Below are positions 25,547-35,529 of a stretch of DNA of 64,000 nucleotides, in pieces. A program made the translations under genes and the position numbers. Source of the DNA: Rhodamnia argentea (Eukaryota; Streptophyta; Magnoliopsida; Myrtales; Myrtaceae); contig NC_063153.1 of assembly GCF_020921035.1 (NCBI RefSeq), positions 29,879,066-29,943,065 on the forward strand, given 5' to 3'. Each line of letters begins with the position of its first letter. Positions within the stretch are counted from its first letter, which is position 1. Under the pieces are notes generated by a model that saw only the letters and a program-made list of their open reading frames with translations, searched no databases and was not told where the DNA came from.

Positions 25547-26785
25547 TCATCCCTCATATGAATGCATGGAAATTTTTTCAAGCAGCAATGGCCAGTCTTC
25601 TCCAAGTTGCTGTGGTTTTAACTCCATTGCAGCCTTGAAATCAAGCAAGGATATAGAGCATGGCAAACTCTCTTCCTGCATGCCTCCTACTACAGAGCTA
25701 CTACCTTGTGTAGCCAAGTGATTTTTCAACGGGGACATGCCAATGCTGACCCTTCCTGGTACCTGCATCTTCTGAAGAGGATGCCCTTTTGGAACATTTA
25801 CAGACCTTGCTCCAACCAACTCAACGCAAGACCTGATCAACTGCTTCAAGTATACATCTAAAGAACTGTTCAAGATATTCGCACAATCTTGTGAGACCCC
25901 TCCAATTCCCTGACCTGCTGCAATCTGCTCCATTCGTTTCTTCAGTGTTTCTGAGTCAAACAGCCGACCATAGTCATAACAGCTAACATAATCACCATTG
26001 CTTCCTACAGGAAAACTTCTGGTGCCGCCACCTATACTGGGAGAGCAGAATGGGATCCCAAGGGGTGCAACCAGAGGATTCCTTGCAGAATCTAAGATGT
26101 GAGCCTGCTCCATATCTTCCCTCTCTTCAAGAACAGGAACAAGTGTCTGATCTTTGCCATGCACCCTATATTTACTAATTGCTTGCTGAATTGATCCTTC
26201 CTTTTCATCCTCAGGAGGCCGAGTAACTGACCGGATATGCTGCAATGGTCTCTGGTAATTTCGCGGAGTCAACTCACCATTCTCCCTGATAACCTTCCTA
26301 CCACTCTCTTCAATACTGGCAGAATGAGACAAGCAATCCACTTTGCCATTTGGTCCCAAAGGACTCAGCCGATCCTTGAATTTGCGATCACGGATTCCAG
26401 ACCTCACCTTTCTAGGGGACAGAGGAAGGACACCATTAGACCACACTGAAACATTTGGATTTTGATTCGGGATGACTGACAAACTTTGCTCATGTCCATC
26501 TTCTCTCCTAAGTGAACTTTGTGGATCCTGAGAAACGGATGGAGGTGGAATTTTGGCTTGGAATGCGTTCTTCAGTATTGACCGTACCAACTGATTGTGA
26601 AGTGAAAGATTCTCTCTCCCAAGCACCCGACAGCATAGCTTGTCAAACTCAACCTTGTTCAGCTTCTGGCTCAAAAACCGATCCAAATAATAAAAGTACA
26701 GTTTTGACCTCTCTCCTCCTAACCTCTTGACTATTTGAGTTTTCAGGTCAACTAGATCAATTCTCGAGCTCTGCTGCAGTTGCAT
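25547..26785 (-). CDS. SAGA complex coactivator subunit, ADA1/Tad1-like
   Basis: An intronless CDS of 412 residues starting at the ATG at 26785. The N-terminus, MQLQQSSRIDLVDLKTQIVK followed by a KLYFYYLDRFLSQKLNKVEF-type stretch and LGRENLSLHNQLVRSILKNA, is the conserved start of plant SAGA-Tad1/Hfi1 proteins (about residues 1-80). The middle is variable and polar; the C-terminal segment 'LDFKAAMELKPQQLGEDWPL' is also family-typical. These proteins scaffold the SAGA histone-acetyltransferase co-activator in the nucleus. The family in plants is usually intronless in the CDS, as here. Upstream on the minus strand lie a probable 5'UTR (with intron) and a CT-rich leader near 27700. The downstream exon of the next minus-strand model begins only 35 bp beyond the stop. 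Confidence 0.9.
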   Translation of the reverse strand: MQLQQSSRIDLVDLKTQIVKRLGGERSKLYFYYLDRFLSQKLNKVEFDKLCCRVLGRENLSLHNQLVRSILKNAFQAKIPPPSVSQDPQSSLRREDGHEQSLSVIPNQNPNVSVWSNGVLPLSPRKVRSGIRDRKFKDRLSPLGPNGKVDCLSHSASIEESGRKVIRENGELTPRNYQRPLQHIRSVTRPPEDEKEGSIQQAISKYRVHGKDQTLVPVLEEREDMEQAHILDSARNPLVAPLGIPFCSPSIGGGTRSFPVGSNGDYVSCYDYGRLFDSETLKKRMEQIAAGQGIGGVSQDCANILNSSLDVYLKQLIRSCVELVGARSVNVPKGHPLQKMQVPGRVSIGMSPLKNHLATQGSSSVVGGMQEESLPCSISLLDFKAAMELKPQQLGEDWPLLLEKISMHSYEG

Positions 26786-27691
26786 TTCTTCAAAATGGAA
26801 TTATCAAAGAAGCACTTTCGAATAAATGCAGCACCCAACCAAAGTCAAAATCAAAGCTCTCCCCACCTCCCAGAAGCCCAAAATTCTCTCATCTGAAGAT
26901 CACTCATTGCAAGAACAGCCGACTGGAAATTTTCTGGGAAACAGGGGCGCTCAAAGACACTCCAATACATGTCATGATCCAGAATTCCCAATAGCAAACT
27001 CACAAGTAATATTTAAGTTTCCAAGGAACACAGAATCGACCAACCGGGGAGCAACACAGAGGAAAAGCAAGTCTCATATCTTCAACAAAGACAGAAAAAC
27101 CACGAGGGCAAAGCAGGTTTCAGCACATTCAGCCACTTCAAATCAAGCCACGCCACCCAACCGCAAGAATCAGAAACCCTAAATTTTGAATCATCCAATG
27201 GCGGTGCTTCGTCTCTGCTACAGAAAACATCAAATTAAGTTACTCGCCCGTGCCACAGAGCACCCATTGTCACACATCACTCAGAAGCTACTTACTTCGA
27301 AACCTTTGAATCTAAGTCCAACGGAAGAGATCGGAAAGCTACAAAATTTCAAGCAAGAAACAGAGCAAAGCTACGAAGGAAAGAATCCAATCGCACAGAG
27401 CAAGCACAATGGAGGACGAGAGCGAAGAAGAAGAGCGTACACGTAAAAGGGTGCCCGGAGATTGATTCGAAAGTTCGACCCGCGAAGCCGCCGAGGATTT
27501 GAAGAGGGTGTCCGACGGGGAGCAATGACGGAGTCGAATCTTGCGCAGCCTCGGAAACCCAGCTGTCGATGTTCGCTTCGGACCGGAGTTTCGTCGTCGG
27601 GAGGACAAATTGTTGGCGAACTCGTGTCGAGAGGCTTTGATCTGCGGAGCTCCTCAGTAGATTGCGTCCCTCGATCGCTGCTAATCCTACG

Positions 27692-27734
<43 letters not shown>

Positions 27735-27800
27735 TCTTGGTCGCTCTCCTATGCTTACTCACTTCTTCTTCTTTTTTCTTTTTTTCTTTTTTAAATAATA
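26786..27800 (-). other. 5' leader/promoter side of the ADA1-like gene
   Basis: No CDS. On the minus strand a (GA)n run (complement of the CT repeat at 27699-27730) probably lies in the leader. A 5'UTR intron is likely, but I could not fix its borders; an acceptor candidate is TTTCCAG near 26930. Open frames on both strands here are compositional. Confidence 0.4.
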
Positions 27801-28169
27801 ATGCGGAAGTTCGATTTTGCGCCGAATTTTTTTACCCCAATTTCACAATTGCCTCCATGTTTCCTTCTTTTTTATCTCCTAAAGTTTGCTCTAATGTGCC
27901 GGACGGAGGGAACGGGATTGGTCAAAGTTTGGGGAATTTTTTCCCTCATGGATTGAGTTCTTGGCTGTCGATTAAAAGAGAAAGAAAAATCGGGGAAAAT
28001 TCCCAAAAAAGAAGCCCTAAAATAATTACCCGATTTGAAAAGTACCGCCTCACGGCGGCCGGCCCTATCTCAATTGAACTTACCCTGGATGACTTCAAAT
28101 TGAGTGACCCCGAGCTCATCACCGACGAGCACGTCCAAGTTGCACATGCAATTTCATGGCCTGCATGAC

Positions 28170-28334
28170 ATCGATTTTGATTTTCTGATTTTGTTCTCCG
28201 AAACAAAAAAGGATGAGAAACATATTTGGCAACGTAAATAATTTTGATTTTCATTCTGTTCCCGAGAACAGTTTTGAATCAAAAATAAGAATTAAAAAAA
28301 AATTGATTTTGAAAAAAAGAATCACTTTTTTGAA

Positions 28335-28377
<43 letters not shown>

Positions 28378-29020
28378 CGTTTTAAAAGCATGAATTGAAC
28401 AGGCTAAAAACACATATAATTAACATCCCAATTTTTTGACCAAAAAAAAAAAAAACACAATCCCTATTTAAGTTTTATACTATAATTGATCTATTCATTG
28501 TAGCCACATTGAACAACAGATCATTGTACCATACTAAAATTACTTATGAGCGCCTAAAATTAATTTGGACAAGTGAGAACTAAAATATAACTAACTAAAC
28601 TAATTTGAAATCAAACACTAATCCAATATAGTCTCTCCTTTTTTAAGCTTAAAATGACTCGTTATGATAGGAAAATTAAATAAAATAGCGTGCAAAAATG
28701 TTATATACAATATGTAATATGTTACATAAGAGAATCAATATGAACTAATACTTAATTAATTCGAAATGTATGATAAAATTTCACAAAATAACTGCGTAAT
28801 TATTTGACTTAAATGACAAAAATTAGGAAAAGAAATTGTTCCCAGGAATAGAAATTTCGTGCGGTTACCAAACAAGTTTTTGTTTCGAGAACAAAATTCA
28901 GAAATTTTGTGCGCTTATCAAACATGTTATAATTCTTCAAAATTCATACGGAGAACATAATAAAAAAATCAATTCTAATCAAAATCACTTTTTTAGATCA
29001 TAATTATTGTCATGTAGGCC
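28170..29020. mobile_element. Probable MITE relic with (TA)n core
   Basis: Segments such as 'gttcccgagaacag' near 28258 and 'gttcccaggaatag' near 28838, together with inverted 'aaaatcactttttt' / 'aagaatcactttttt' blocks, suggest a degraded fold-back element. A (TA)n microsatellite occupies 28339-28376. Boundaries were not resolved. Confidence 0.3.
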
Positions 29021-29444
29021 CTTAGTACCTGTAATACTTCCTTCGGGGTTTTTGCCTTCGATGATGGAAGATTGGGGGAGGCATGGAAGGAGGATGGACC
29101 GACGCGACGCGACTCGACGAGGCGCTATTATTAGCGAGAAGAATGTTGTAAGTTCGATTTTCTATTTAGAGAGTTTGATGCGAGCGCCAATATGTGCTCA
29201 TTTTAATCCATGAGTGTGCTAATTGCGGCTCCTTCACGCGGATTAAGTCTCCTTCATCGGTGATGATCACTCTCGTTGAGCCTGTGATATGTCTATGATG
29301 TAACGACCCCGAAGCCAAGATTCAGTGTGAATGAATCTTGACAGAAGATCTAAGACTTTTAATTAAAGCTTTTGAAGATATAGGCAACAATTAAAAGGTT
29401 AATAACTATTTTTTCAATGCACCTTGCAATCTCAATTAACCAGA

Positions 29445-29837
29445 AAATTACTAAAAAAAAGTCCTAAAACTAATGTACTCGTCAAATCAGTCATAAACCT
29501 TTACTTTTGATCGGTTTATTTATAAACATTTCAATTATTTACCAATTTAGTCAAAAAAATTTCAGTTATTTCAAGTTAATCCTAATATTTCTAATGGTTA
29601 GCGAATTTAGTATTCCAACTGATTTTGGCCGAAAATCGTTGAAGTGACAATCTAGTCAATGGCCACCTACGAGGGCCTCAATGTCCTTGCCGACCCTAGA
29701 CGATGGAGAGAAAAGGGAAAAAAAATTAAAAAGAAAAATGTTAAAAAAATTTAAAAAAAATGTTGTAAAAACTACATACATCAGTATCGACCGTGTCACA
29801 TAGGGCGATCGATGCCGACTAGTCCTCCACATCATCG

Positions 29838-29901
<64 letters not shown>

Positions 29902-30090
29902 GCCGAAAGGATTAAGTTTGCTAATTGTCAAAAGGCTTAAGACTGGATTAGCAAATAGTCTAAATGTCTAGTGTTAAATTGACGCAATTGAAATATTTAT
30001 GGCTAAATTGGCAAATCGTCAAAAGAATATGTGTAGCCGAGTTAATAGATCAAATCGACACAATTTGAAAAATTCGGGGCTAAATTCGTT
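29445..30090. mobile_element. Long-TIR MITE (same family as 6965-7746) with (TA)31 repeat
   Basis: Left 'aaaattactaaaaaaaagtc' and the repeated 'gcgaatttagt' lines pair with inverted copies around 29930-30080, and the 'gtcacatagggcgatcg' block near 29790 matches the 'ctatgtagggcgactag' block of the 6965 element. The core includes 'gaccctagacg' GC motifs and about 62 bp of (TA)n at 29837-29898. Confidence 0.5.
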
Positions 30091-30147
30091 AATCCCACAA
30101 ACGATTGACAAAGCATGTATAAACTCAAAAAAGGGCAACACATCAAT

Positions 30148-30368
30148 TGTAAAAATTTATGGAACCATGACAACTGCTCTAAAAGCTTAAACCGATAGAG
30201 GAATTTGTGGTTTAATATTCATTAGGGAGGCAAATAGAGACCTGGAAAAATTTGAACTCGGGACCTCCCGCTCTAATACTATGTAAGAATTTATGGGATA
30301 ACGATCAATTGCTCTAAAAGCTTAAATTGATAGAAGAATGCGTGATTTAATATTTATATATTCCAACA
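30148..30368 (-). mobile_element. Second TRIM element, 221 bp, perfect 5-bp TSD
   Basis: Direct repeats (left about 30148-30224, right 30282-30368) both read 'ctaaaagcttaa' and '-ttgctct/actgctct-', and share the core of the TRIM at 22933. Next to the right LTR is gctctaatacta (30270-30281), a twice-mutated complement of TGGTATCAGAGC. Flanks are tcaat (30143-30147) and tcaat (30369-30373). The left LTR's inner end is eroded. Confidence 0.72.
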
Positions 30369-30373
30369 TCAAT

Positions 30374-31520
30374 CCAATCACTACATATACACATGAAGCA
30401 AAAATTCACTATTGCATGGTCTCTTTTGCATTCGATAAAATCAGGGAACGAATGCGTCAACAATGATATAATCTGATCCCCTTGGACAAAAATATCAACA
30501 ATTGCATGGTCTTGCATTTTCAATCTACACTGCATTCATCTGCATTTGAAAATTAGGGACATTTTTCATTTTAAGAATTTCGTGGCTGCACCGAATATAA
30601 AACACGGGTGAGGTTATGAACGCGATAAAATCGGCCGGACATGCGATCCGACTTTGAATTTATGAATAATTCCCAGCTGAATACATAAGACATACTCGGC
30701 CAAATACAGAGCTCGAAAAATCCAGGGAAGGCAAGGCACGGAAAAGAGAGAAAATCGAGGGTAGAAGAGGCCGAGAAAGAGTTGACTTTTCAGTAAAAAG
30801 ACAATAGGAAATAAGCATATGGGGGATTCTAGGCCAAAGAACAGGGCAGAACGGAGAAGACTTTTGGGCCAAAATAGAGGAGCGAACCTTGGTTGGTGTT
30901 TGTATTGCCGGCCGAAATCGTCGACAGGTGTCGTGTAGGTCCGGCCACCGTCGTCGGTGGTCGCAAGGTGAAACATCGGATGTTTTCTCTTCCATCTTTC
31001 GATTAGTTCACTCGCATGAGCTTATTGTCCGTTCGTAGTGGTTTGATCCAAGTGTTTATCCCCCAAAATGGGTCCGTAATCCCAAACCGAAGACATGGCA
31101 CGATTCGCCGTGGAACGAGTTTTAACAGCTTTCGCGTTGAATTATTGTGGATGTTTTTATAACTCGTCATCGATCTTGATCTCTCTATTCATGACTTGTT
31201 TCGCCGTAGATGCTCAATAAAATTAATTTGCTTAAAAAGTTATTTGGGTTCGGTTCGGTTCGGTTCAATTCAGGCTTCCATTCGCACTTGCACGGGCACG
31301 TGCACAACCCGCGGTTGTATTTAAGCTTGGGAACGGGCTAGACGTCCACTCTCCAGACCATCCAGTCCACTTTTCGATTTGTGTGGGCTTCTCCGGGGCG
31401 GTCCCTTTGGCCCACAGTCGATTGCTTTCAGCCAAGGAATAGTGGGTGTCGAGCCCACTCGGGCCCGCCCACGGTGGCCTGTAATCGGTGTAGGATTGTC
31501 GAGGCCAGTTCTGGGGCCGT
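30374..31520. other. Intergenic; no gene recognised
   Basis: Short overlapping frames on both strands (30614-30995, 31265-31594) have no recognisable domain. A short (ttcgg)n repeat lies at about 31246-31265. Confidence 0.4.
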
Positions 31521-31521
31521 T

Positions 31522-33290
31522 TCAAGCTGGGGAATGGGCTGAAATTGTAGTTACACACTGCATCTGCAGAAGCTGCTCGTGGAGACAAGATTGAGCCTGC
31601 TCAAAGGTGTTGATTTCCCAGCAAAATGCAAGATGTTGTTCCCAAATTTGTCTGTAGATGCTCCGGTGACAATTGTGACCTTCCTCGCTCATCCGATACA
31701 TAAGATCGAACCGAAGATATTTAGGATGGAATATGACTTGACCCTCATCTGAGAGACATATAGCAATAGGAAATGCATCCACATCTCCTCGACGATCTCG
31801 TGCATCCAATGGGTTGCATTGCAGCATAGGATAAGGGTGTTCTCAAAATGTAGTTACCTTCTCCGTAACCGAATTTCGTGAGTTGAAGTGCTTTATGATG
31901 CTTCAGTTTCGTGGATGGGCACGCGGCGGGACATGTGGCACTGCATTTTTTGAAGCGTCTTGAAGGATCAACATTGTTCTTTGTCAGTCAGTCATGTAGC
32001 AGACTTCGTGTTGCTTCATAACTTGCGTATTCTTATGATAATGTCGAATCGCTCTTCTCCAAGTAACCGAAAGAAGCTATCTTTCCGCTTTTGCACAAGA
32101 GAGTCGTTCGCACACCTAGCCAATCAAGAACAGATCGTCACAGAGCAAACCGCGTACTTACTACATAAGGAAGGTCTGGTAATTTGGGTTATCAGTATGC
32201 TCTTTGTACGTGTTGCTCCCTGTTGTCTGAATGATGCATTTAATTCCTTCTGCAATGCCAAATTCTCTCTTCTTATATTGTGAAGTGAAAATGAACTACA
32301 TGCCCCTTGATTTGTCCCAAACCCGGGACCTCTCTATCGCTCAAGCTTTCCTGAAACTAACCTGATCTAGTCTTTGCTCTACTCATATAACTAATGATCC
32401 GGGAATTGGGAGAGAGTTCTCTGTGAAAGAAAGAAAATCTCGATCGGCATAGGCTGTGGCAATAGGGTGTTTACTGTTAAATGCTGATTAGAAAACTAAC
32501 GTGCATAAATCAGACGCTGCGCTATGTTGAAGGCACTTCCACTAGGGAATGCTGATGGGATAACAGCTATTGAACTCAAAGGAGAGCGAACAATGTGGCC
32601 ATTCCATTCCGTTAGCCAAGCCAGGGTAACGCCGAACTAGTTCCACGGCCAATTCTGTCAATGTCATGCCAACTGTTCTGAGGATAACAGCCCAAAGCAT
32701 TGCACTAGAAGGGAAAGGTTCTCTCAAGAATCAGTAATCACTGTAGAATTTGGAGAATACGATGCGATGAATGAGCAGAATACCAGATTCACCTTCGAAT
32801 GGACTTGGATCCACATCATCTCTTGTGGCTCGTAGCAAGTGTAAGATTCTCCTTCTGGCCGAATCGAGCTGCTCTGTGGAGTGTCAAGACATTGTCTCTG
32901 TCGCGCCTAAGAGGCAACTCTGCTCTTTTATTAACAAGCAATGTTGCGGCTTCGGCATTGCCGACTTTAACAGCTATGGCAAAAGCGGTCTGTTTCCTGC
33001 TGTGGCCAATGTCAGAATCTCCACGGACATCCTCCCGGTCAGTTTCTCCACAATGTAAATTAAGCTCTTACTCCGGACAGGCGACAGCGACATGAAGCGG
33101 TCTCTCATCTGTCTTTGCAATGCTTAATTGCATCAGGGCCATGCTCAAAACGTTTTTCCATGGCCTCACAAGCACCTCTCAGGACGGCTTTGCAGTGGCA
33201 AGTAACAGCTTGAATCTGTTTCAGTGTTCTCTCCTGCAGTCGCCATGAAAAACAAAAATGCATGTTCAGGTGCATCAGTCCAATTTGCAT
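31522..33290 (-). pseudogene. Broken ankyrin-repeat protein gene (ITN1/ACD6-like)
   Basis: Minus-strand pieces in several frames keep the family's character: 'GACEAMEKRFEHGPDAI' (33200-33130), 'VGNAEAATLLVNKRAEL' and 'LTLHRAARFGQKENLTL' (about 32995-32850), 'DPSPFEGESGILLIHRIVF' (about 32800) and 'RYPGLANGMEWPHCSLSFE' (about 32640-32565). An open block at 31827-31522 starting 'MLQCNPLDARDRRGDVDA' may be a later exon. The ankyrin helices ('AATLLV', 'LHRAARFGQ') and the order of pieces match plant ANK/PGG membrane proteins, but frames are interrupted by stops and shifts and no PGG/transmembrane end is present. A 39-residue open frame at 35029-34910 (MASKQSQSS...) could be a detached N-terminal exon. 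Confidence 0.6.
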
Positions 33291-34360
33291 GCATTATAAC
33301 GTTCTATATGTAAATGTCCCCTCTTTATTCATTTTCGGAAGTAATCAGCATTTTGTTAGCTTACCTATTGATTCTCCCTCAACAGTTGCCTTGGTCAGTC
33401 TATGAAGAATTGGAGGCCATCCTATTAAGAGGCCAATTAACCTTCAAGATACAAAGTTCAACCCGTGTTTCCTTCCAAGAACTGCTTCTCCTCCAGGACC
33501 TTAACACAGACATTGCATCCCAAGCTTCTGGACAATACAACATATGCGTACAACATGACGCCGTGTGACAAAGAAATCCACCATGGCACTAGCGAAAAGT
33601 CCACACATTGTGGACACAACTTCATTCAGAAATTGGAGTTTAAGGTTTGAATACTGACGAGAATGAGGCTGTCCTTGTAGGCATTAGAGGCTTCTTGAGG
33701 TGATCGTGAATACTATAGTTTCTTCCCTATCGTGTCGTATCTTATATCATTTCGTGCAGCTTCTTGCTGAATGCACACAAAACTACGTCACGGTAAGAGG
33801 AGATTTCAATATCTTAGGAATCTGTGTGGCCATAGGACTGCTCCGCCATAATTTTCCAGCAATCTGATAACTCTTTTGTTTGTCTTTTTTAGTATGTCTT
33901 TTGAACAATGAATTGTTCTGGCTTGTCAAAATAGTATTTATCCGGCAATCTGGAAATGCAAGCTCTTTATCTTACCTGAACAAGATCCGCTTTTGTTTCT
34001 TCTTTATGAGCAGGATCCACCTCATACAAAGCTGACGCTATTCTTTGGACAAAAGGTCACATTCTCCTTTCTTTTCCCTCTGACATGTACGGTGACGTTG
34101 TGTGGATTCAAATTGTACCAAAATCACAGATATCAGACGAAAATTTCACTTTCACAAAGCTGAATCCATCCAAACAAATTGTACAAAGATCGACTTCAAC
34201 TTGCAATAGATAGAGGAGGACCTATTCAGTCACATAGTGATAGTAACAACTCAACGGAGAGGCAAGGCTCTAGTCCCTGTGAAATATCATCTGGGGGTTC
34301 AAAAAGAAATTTTGATTTCGTTCACTGTGAGTAGAGAAATTACTTTCCACATATTCTGTT

Positions 34361-34906
34361 CGCATATTATCATGCATGTGCGTCTATTAATGATCTTTTT
34401 TCGTTCTGTCGTAAATAGAAGTTCCTTAGACGATAGAAGAAGATCATGGACCGGGTAAAGTGCGAACCAACAGCCGAATGAGTTCCCGAAAACAAGAAAA
34501 CCAATCATGAAAATGGGTATAGGCGAATGAAGGTCACTAAATTTTCATGATCAGACACTCATAACAAGACTTAACCCCTCCCCCCCAAATGAATAGGGTT
34601 GATGGTGTTGTAATTCTCAGCGAAATCTACGCATATTATCGTGCATGTGCGTCTATTAATGATCTTTTTTCGTTCCGTCATAAATAGAAGTTCCTTAGAC
34701 GATAGAAGAAGATCATGGACCGGGTAAAGCGCGAACCAACAGCCGAATGAGTTCCCAAAAACAAGAAAACCAATCATGAAAATGGGTATAGGAGAATGAA
34801 GGTCACTTAACAGCAAGAAAATTTTCATGATCAGACACTCATAACAAGACTTAACACCCCCCAAATGAATAGGGTTGATGTTGCTGTAATTCTCAGCGAA
34901 AACTAT
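34361..34906. repeat. Tandem duplication, period 269 bp, two copies
   Basis: Copy 1 (34361-34629) and copy 2 (34630-about 34906) start with 'cgcatattatc' and are nearly identical. Visible differences are a few substitutions, an about 10-base insertion in copy 2 (acagcaagaa near 34811) and loss of some C residues in a poly-C run. Function unknown; may lie in an intron of the broken ankyrin gene. Confidence 0.85.
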
Positions 34907-35449
34907 GTCTCAGTCATTAATTTTGAAGGGGAAAAAGCAGTTCCTGATGGGGTCAAAAGCAACTGTAACAGATGGAGGATTCCTTGTTTGTTGCATGTTC
35001 TTGCTCGACTGAGACTGCTTTGAAGCCATGATTGAGGACTGCGTGCTCGACAGTGTCAGTGAGTCTGTTACTGGTTTTTGCTTGTCTGATCCTCTCTGTT
35101 GTAATGTTTATGCCAACATGTGAGTGGGCTTTGTTGGGGATATGGGCTTTTTTAAGGAGGCTTGTTGAAAATGGGTTGTTGTGAATTTAGAGTAGGAAGG
35201 CCCAACAAGATATGGGCTTTAATTGGTCTGGACTTAACCCACGTGGAACCCTTGTCGGTCCGAGATCACAAATTCACTCGTATCCTGCAGATTTCGAACA
35301 ATAACGACCATGCACATCACATGGTCGGTGGGTCTGTACACCCAAAAAAAAAAAAATCAAACTCTTCCAAGAATCCAGACAAACAAGTCCTAATTTCAAC
35401 TAGATCTTGGCAAATTCCAGTAATCAATCGTAAGAATTATGTGACCCAT

Positions 35450-35477
35450 ATTATTATTATTATTATTATTATTATTG
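35450..35477. repeat. (ATT)n microsatellite
   Basis: About nine ATT triplets in a row. Confidence 0.85.
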
Positions 35478-35529
35478 ATGGTTTAATAATTAATTATATG
35501 CTAAATCTATTAATTTTGAAAAGGTGCAA

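Noticed and set aside
27339-28168. Open frames up to 168 codons over the ADA1-like gene leader
   Set aside because: Driven by a CT/GA microsatellite and promoter sequence; no conserved text.
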